DNA from: Lutraria lutraria
Lineage: Eukaryota; Mollusca; Bivalvia; Venerida; Mactridae
NCBI GenBank assembly: GCA_964023205.1
Contig: OZ026835.1
Coordinates: 19,498,968-19,562,967, forward strand
Direction: 5' to 3'
DNA: 64,000 nucleotides
The first letter of the stretch is position 1. Each line of letters opens with the position of its first letter. The notes below the pieces were generated by a model. The model was not told where the DNA came from, did no database searches, and worked only from the letters and a program-made list of their open reading frames with translations. The position numbers and the translations under genes were made by a program. Positions 58,547 to 64,000 of this stretch are shown in pieces.

Positions 58547-61500
58547 ACTGCCATTTCTAAAATGTTAATTATTTCCGAGGTAACCGATGCATGGGCACGC
58601 CTTTTGTGTCCCTGATTTTCAGGGATGTCCATTAATAGCATGTGCAGTTTCAATGCTGAAGACCAAATAATGGTAGAGATATTGCAAATCAAAGATGTTC
58701 AGCAACTCACTGAGATTTTCCTCGGAGACCGTCATTTCTAGAATTTCAATAAAGTCAAAAGTAAGCAGAGCATAGCAAATTCAACCTTGTTACTGACTTC
58801 TGTCCATGCGAACTATTTATAAATAAAGTTGCATTCATGTACCAACAGCGCTTAAGGAGAAAATAAAAAATTAGATTTGTCATAAAATCTTGACGCCAGG
58901 ATATTCTAGAAATGTAATAACACCAAAAGTAACCATACCATACCAAATCTGCTTTCACCACAGATTTCCATTGATGTATATTACTTGTCTGTAATGGTCC
59001 CATGTCTGTACTATCTACAATTAAAGAGTAAATGAAAGATAAACATTTGTCGTAAAGCACCCGCGCAAGTAAATTTTCTCTCAAACTGCCATTTCTAAAA
59101 TGTTAATAACTTCCAAGGTAAACGAAGCATGGCCACGCCTTTTGTGTCCCTGATTTTCAAGGAAGTCCATTACTAGCAAGTGCAGTTTCAATGCTGTAGA
59201 CCAAATAATGGTAGAGATATTGCAAATCAAAGATGTTCAGCAACTCACTGAGATTTTCCTCGGACATGGTCATTTCTAGAACTTCAATAAAGTCAAAAGT
59301 AAGCAGAGCATAGCAAATTTAACCTTGATACTGACTTCTGTCCATGCGAACTACTTGTAAATAAAGTTGCATTCATGTACCAACAGCGCTTAAGGAGAAA
59401 ATAAAAAATTAGATTTGTCATAAAATCCTGACGCCAGGACATTCTAGAAATGTAATAACACCAAACGTAACCATACCATACCAAATCTGCTTTCACCACA
59501 GATTTCCATTGATGTATATTACTTGTCTGTAATAGTCCCATGTTTGTACTATCTACAATTAAAGAGTAAATGAAAGATAAAAGTTTGTCGTAAAGAGCCT
59601 CCGCAAGTAAATTTTCTCTCAAACTGCCATTTCTAAAATGTTAATTATTTCCGAGGTAACCGATGCATGGGCACGCCTTTTGTGTCCCTGATTTTCAGGG
59701 ATGTCCATTACTAGCATGTGCAGTTTCAATGCTGAAGACCAAATAATGGTAGAGATATTGCAAATCAAAGATGTTCAGCAACTCACTGAGATTTTCCTCG
59801 GACATGGTCATTTCTAGAACTTCAATAAAGTCGAAAGTAAGCAGAGCATAGCAAATTCAACCTTGCTACTGACTTCTGTCCATGGGAACTACTTGTAAAT
59901 GAAGTTGCATTCATGTACCAACAGCGCTTAAGGAGAAAATAAAAAATTAGATTTGTCATAAAATCTTGACGCCAGGATATTCTAGAGATGTAATAACACC
60001 AAAAGTAACCATACCATACCAAATCTGCTTTCACCACATATTTCCATTGATGTATATTACGTGTCTGTAATGGTCCCATGTCTGTACTATCTACAATTAA
60101 AGAATAAATGAAAGATAAAAATTTGTCGTAAAACACTCGCGCAACTAAATTTTCTCTCAAACTGCCATTTCTAAAATGTTAATAACTTCCAAGGTAAACG
60201 AAGCATGGCCACGCCTTTTGTGTCCCTGATTTTCAGGGATGTCCATTACTAGCATGTGCAGTTTCAATGCTGAAGACCAAATAATGGTAGAGATATTGCA
60301 AATCAAAGATGTTCAGCAACTCACTGAGATTTTCCTCGGACATGGTCATTTCTAGAATTTCAATAAAGTCAAAAGTAAGCAGAGCATAGCAAATTCAACC
60401 TTGCTACTGACTTCTGTCCATGCCAACTACTTGTAAATAAAGTTGCATTGATGTACCAACAGGGCTTAAGGAGAAAATAAAAAATTAGATTTGTCATAAA
60501 ATCTTGACGCCAGGATATTCTAGAAATGTAATAACACCAAAAGTAACCATACCATACCAAATCTGCTTTCACCACAGATTTCCATTGATGTATATTACTT
60601 GTCTGTAATGGTCCCATGTCTGTACTATCTACAATTAAAGAGTAAATGAAAGATAAAAATTTGTCGTTAAGCACCCGCGCAAGTAAATTTTCTCTCAAAC
60701 TGCCATTTCTAAAATGTTAATAACTTCCAAGGTAAACGAAGCATGGCCACGCCTTTTGTGTCCCTGATTTTCAAGGATGTCCATTAATAGCATGTGCAGT
60801 TTCAATGCTGAAGACCGAATAATGGTAGAGATATTGCAAATCAAAGATGTTCAGCAACTCACTGAGATTTTCCTCGGAGACCGTCATTTCTAGAATTTCA
60901 ATAAAGTCAAAAGTAAGCAGAGCATAGCAAATTCAACCTTGCTACTGACTTCTGTCCATGCGAACTATTTATAAATAAAGTTGCATTCATGTACCAACAG
61001 CGCTTAAGGAGAAAATAAAAAATTAGATTTGTCATAAAATCTTGACGCCAGGATATTCTAGAAATGTAATAAGACCAAAAGTAACCATACCATACCAAAT
61101 CTGCTTTCACCACAGATTTCCATTGATGTATATTACTTGTCTGTAATGGTCCCATGTCTGTACTATCTACAATTAAAGAGTAAATGAAAGATAAACATTT
61201 GTCGTAAAGCACCCGCGCAAGTAAATTTTCTCTCAAACTGCCATTTCTAAAATGTTAATAACTTCCAAGGTAAACGAAGCATGGCCACGCCTTTTGTGTC
61301 CCTGATTTTCAAGGACGTCCATTACTAGCAAGTGCAGTTTCAATGCTGTAGACCAAATAATGGTAGAGATATTGCAAATCAAAGATGTTCAGCAACTCAC
61401 TGAGATTTTCCTCGGACATGGTCATTTCTAGAACTTCAATAAAGTCAAAAGTAAGCAGAGCATAGCAAATTTAACCTTGCTACTGACTTCTGTCCATGCG

Positions 61501-62312
61501 AACTACTTGTAAATAAAGTTGCATTCATGTACCAACAGCGCTTAAGGAGAAAATAAAAAATTAGATTTGTCATAAAATCCTGACGCCAGGACATTCTAGA
61601 AATGTAATAACACCAAACGTAACCATACCATACCAAATCTGCTTTCACCACAGATTTCCATTGATGTATATTACTTGTCTGTAATGGTCCCATGTTTGTA
61701 CTATCTACAATTAAAGAGTAAATGAAAGATAAAAGTTTGTCGTAAAGAGCCTCCGCAAGTAAATTTTCTCTCAAACTGCCATTTCTAAAATGTTAATTAT
61801 TTCCGAGGTAACCGATGCATGGGCACGCCTTTTGTGTCCCTGATTTTCAGGGATGTCCATTACTAGCATGTGCAGTTTCAATGCTGAAGACCAAATAATG
61901 GTAGAGATATTGCAAATCAAAGATGTTCAGCAACTCACTGAGATTTTCCTCGGACATGGTCATTTCTAGAACTTCAATAAAGTCGAAAGTAAGCAGAGCA
62001 TAGCAAATTCAACCTTGCTACTGACTTCTGTCCATGGGAACTACTTGTAAATGAAGTTGCATTCATGTACCAACAGCGCTTAAGGAGAAAATAAAAAATT
62101 AGATTTGTCATAAAATCTTGACGCCAGGATATTCTAGAAATGTAATAACACCAAAAGTAACCATACCATACCAAATCTGCTTTCACCACATATTTCCATC
62201 GATGTATATTACGTGTCTGTAATGGTCCCATGTCTGTACTATCTACAATTAAAGAATAAATGAAAGATAAAAATTTGTCGTAAAACACTCGCGCAACTAA
62301 ATTTTCTCTCAA
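58547..62312. repeat. Four-unit (2,152-bp) higher-order duplication in the satellite
   Basis: TACTAGCAAGTGCAG with GCTGTAGACC occurs at 59,171 and 61,323, exactly 2,152 bp (four units) apart. The neighbouring markers GAGACCGTC (58,725 and about 60,877) and CATGGGAACTACTTG (59,881 and 62,033) recur at the same distance, so the block was copied as a whole. Confidence 0.85.
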
Positions 62313-64000
62313 ACTGCCATTTCTAAAATGTTAATAACTTCCAAGGTAAACGAAGCATGGCCACGCCTTTTGTGTCCCTGATTTTCAGGGATGTCCATTA
62401 CTAGCATGTGCAGTTTCAATGCTGAAGACCAAATAATGGTAGAGATATTGCAAATCAAAGATGTTCAGCAACTCACTGAGATTTTCCTCGGACATGGTCA
62501 TTTCTAGAATTTCAATAAAGTCAAAAGTAAGCAGAGCATAGCAAATTCAACCTTGCTACTGACTTCTGTCCATGCCAACTACTTGTAAATAAAGTTGCAT
62601 TGATGTACCAACAACGCTTAAGGAGAAAATAAAAAATTAGATTTGTCATAAAATCTTGACGCCAGGATATTCTAGAAATGTAATAATACCAAAAGTAACC
62701 GTACCATACCAAATCTGCTTTCACCACAGATTTCCATTGATGTATATTACTTGTCTGTAATGGTTCCATGTTTGTACTATCTACAATTAAAGAGTAAATG
62801 AAAGATAAAAATTTGTCGTAAAGAGTCTCCGCAAGAAAATTTTCTCTCAAACTGCCATTTCTAAAATGTTAATTATTTCCGAGGTAAACGATGCATGGGC
62901 ACGCCTTTTGTGTCCCTGATTTTCAGGGATGTCCATTACTAGCGTGTGCAGTTTCAATGCTGAAGACCAAATAATGGTAGAGATATTGCAAATCAAAGAT
63001 ATTCAGCAACTCACTGAGATTTTCCTCGGAGACGGTCATTTCTAGAATTTCAATAAAGTCAAAAGTAAGCAGAGCATAGCAAATTCAACCTTGCTACTGA
63101 CTTCTGTTCATGCCAACTACTTGTAAGTAAAGTTGGATTCATGTACCAAAAGCGCTAAAGGAGAAAAAAAAAATTAGATTTGTCATAAAATCCTGACGCC
63201 AGGATATTCTAGAAATGTAATAACACCAAACGTAACCATACCATACCAAATCTGCTTTCACCACATATTTCCATTGATGTATATTACGTGTCTGTAATGG
63301 TCCCATGTTTGTACTATCTACAATTAAAGAATAAATGAAAGATAAAAATTTGTCGTAAAACACACGCGCAAGTAAATTTTCTCTCAAACTGCCATTTCTA
63401 AAATGTTAATAACTTCCAAGGTAAAAGAAGCATGGGAACGCCTTTTGTGTCCTAGATTTTCAGGGATGTCCATTACTAGCATGTGCAGTTTCAATGCTGA
63501 AGACCAAATAATGGTAGAGATATTGCAAATCAAAGATGTTCAGCAACTCACTGAGATTTTCCTCGGACATGGTCATTTCTAGAATTTCAATAAAGTCAAA
63601 AGTAAGCAGAGCATAGCAAATTCGACCTTGCTACTGACTTCTGTTCATGCCAACTACTTGTAAGTAAAGTTGCATTCATGTACCAACAGCGCTTAAGGAG
63701 AAAATAAAAAATTAGATTTGTCATAAAATCCTGACGCCAGGACATTCTAGAAATGTAATAACACCAAACGTAACCATACCATACCAAATCTGCTTTCACC
63801 ACAGATTTCCATTGATGTATATTACTTGTCTGTAATGGTCCCATGTTTGTACTATCTACAATTAAAGAGTAAATGAAAGATAAAAGTTTGTCGTAAAGAG
63901 CCTCCGCAAGTAAATTTTCTCTCAAACTGCCATGTCTAAAATGTTAATTATTTCCGAGGTAAACGATGCATGAGTACGCCTTTTGCGTCCCTGATTTTCA

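Larger units (their letters stand above)
49705..64000. repeat. 538-bp satellite array, about 27 units, continuing past the window
   Basis: Units repeat at 538 bp (a few at 535-537). Each is made of three diverged monomers: in the unit at 51,206-51,743 these are 51,206-51,373 (168 bp), 51,374-51,562 (189 bp) and 51,563-51,743 (181 bp). All three share, in order, a TTCTA(G/A)AA-like start, AATAA....AA(A/G)GTAA, a GATGT..ATTACT(T/A)G-like segment and a TGTC/TTCAG..A block. Adjacent units are mostly above 90% alike by eye, monomers within a unit far less. A 109-112-codon minus-strand frame is open in most units (see rejected items). No CENP-B-box-like site was seen. Position and function (for example centromeric) cannot be told from sequence alone. 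Confidence 0.97.

Noticed and set aside
50293..63925. A 109-112-codon minus-strand frame repeated in most 538-bp satellite units, with peptide start MREN(F/L)LA
   Set aside because: The unit length of 538 is not a multiple of three, differences between units are largely amino-acid changing, three units are frameshifted at an A-run and others are truncated. No signal of protein selection is visible; conservation is explained by homogenisation of the array.
49705..64000. CENP-B-box-like motif in the satellite
   Set aside because: No site resembling the mammalian CENP-B box was found by eye in any of the three monomers, so a centromeric role is not claimed.

Overview
The window looks like nuclear DNA of a bivalve mollusc. 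This rests on AT-rich sequence, no bacterial-style gene packing, and many repeats whose ends (AACAAGAGGGCCATGATGG and its complement, and AGCTCACCTG near the other end) I recognise as widespread in bivalve genomes. The species cannot be told from the sequence. No complete host gene is visible; four short exon-like patches are listed at low confidence. Almost everything that can be supported is mobile or tandemly repeated DNA.

Layout. 1-6.4 kb: a hairpin-ended repeat element with a 160-bp core array; a mariner-type element (inverted ends, TA flanks) holding nine 145-bp repeats; a second hairpin-ended element split by a different insertion. 7.3-13.3 kb: an almost full-length non-LTR retrotransposon (LINE). 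ORF1 has a coiled coil and an RRM-like C-terminus; ORF2 has an endonuclease, a reverse transcriptase and a CCHC knuckle. It is silenced by three nonsense codons with no frameshift seen. 14.9-23.5 kb: further hairpin-ended elements, a 40-bp-arm hairpin, a 30-bp minisatellite and several MITEs, one of which carries a nested hairpin element. 24.3-31.0 kb: a satellite domain of related 44-bp and 40-bp repeats with higher-order duplications of 397 and 520 bp, interrupted by a LINE 3' end. 31-44.7 kb: scattered MITE copies, a tRNA-derived SINE, a perfect estrogen-response-element palindrome, a 31-bp palindrome with 7-bp flanking repeats, and long stretches with nothing recognisable. 44.8-48.2 kb: an eroded second LINE, split by a hairpin-ended element. 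49.7 kb to the window end: about 27 copies of a 538-bp satellite that continues past the edge.

The most striking structure is that satellite. Each 538-bp unit is itself three diverged monomers of about 168, 189 and 181 bp, and unit variants recur in blocks of five (2,688 bp) and four (2,152 bp). This is an alphoid-like hierarchy of three levels. A second theme is that several element families share one architecture (5' hairpin, tandem 145-160-bp core, 5' motif repeated inverted just before a 3' hairpin) and that their core repeats carry regularly spaced AGGTCA direct repeats.

Nesting gives a relative order of events: LINE relic before the hairpin element at 45.8 kb; MITE before the hairpin element at 20.9 kb; 44-bp satellite before the LINE 3' end at 25.0 kb; hairpin element before the insertion at 5.3 kb.
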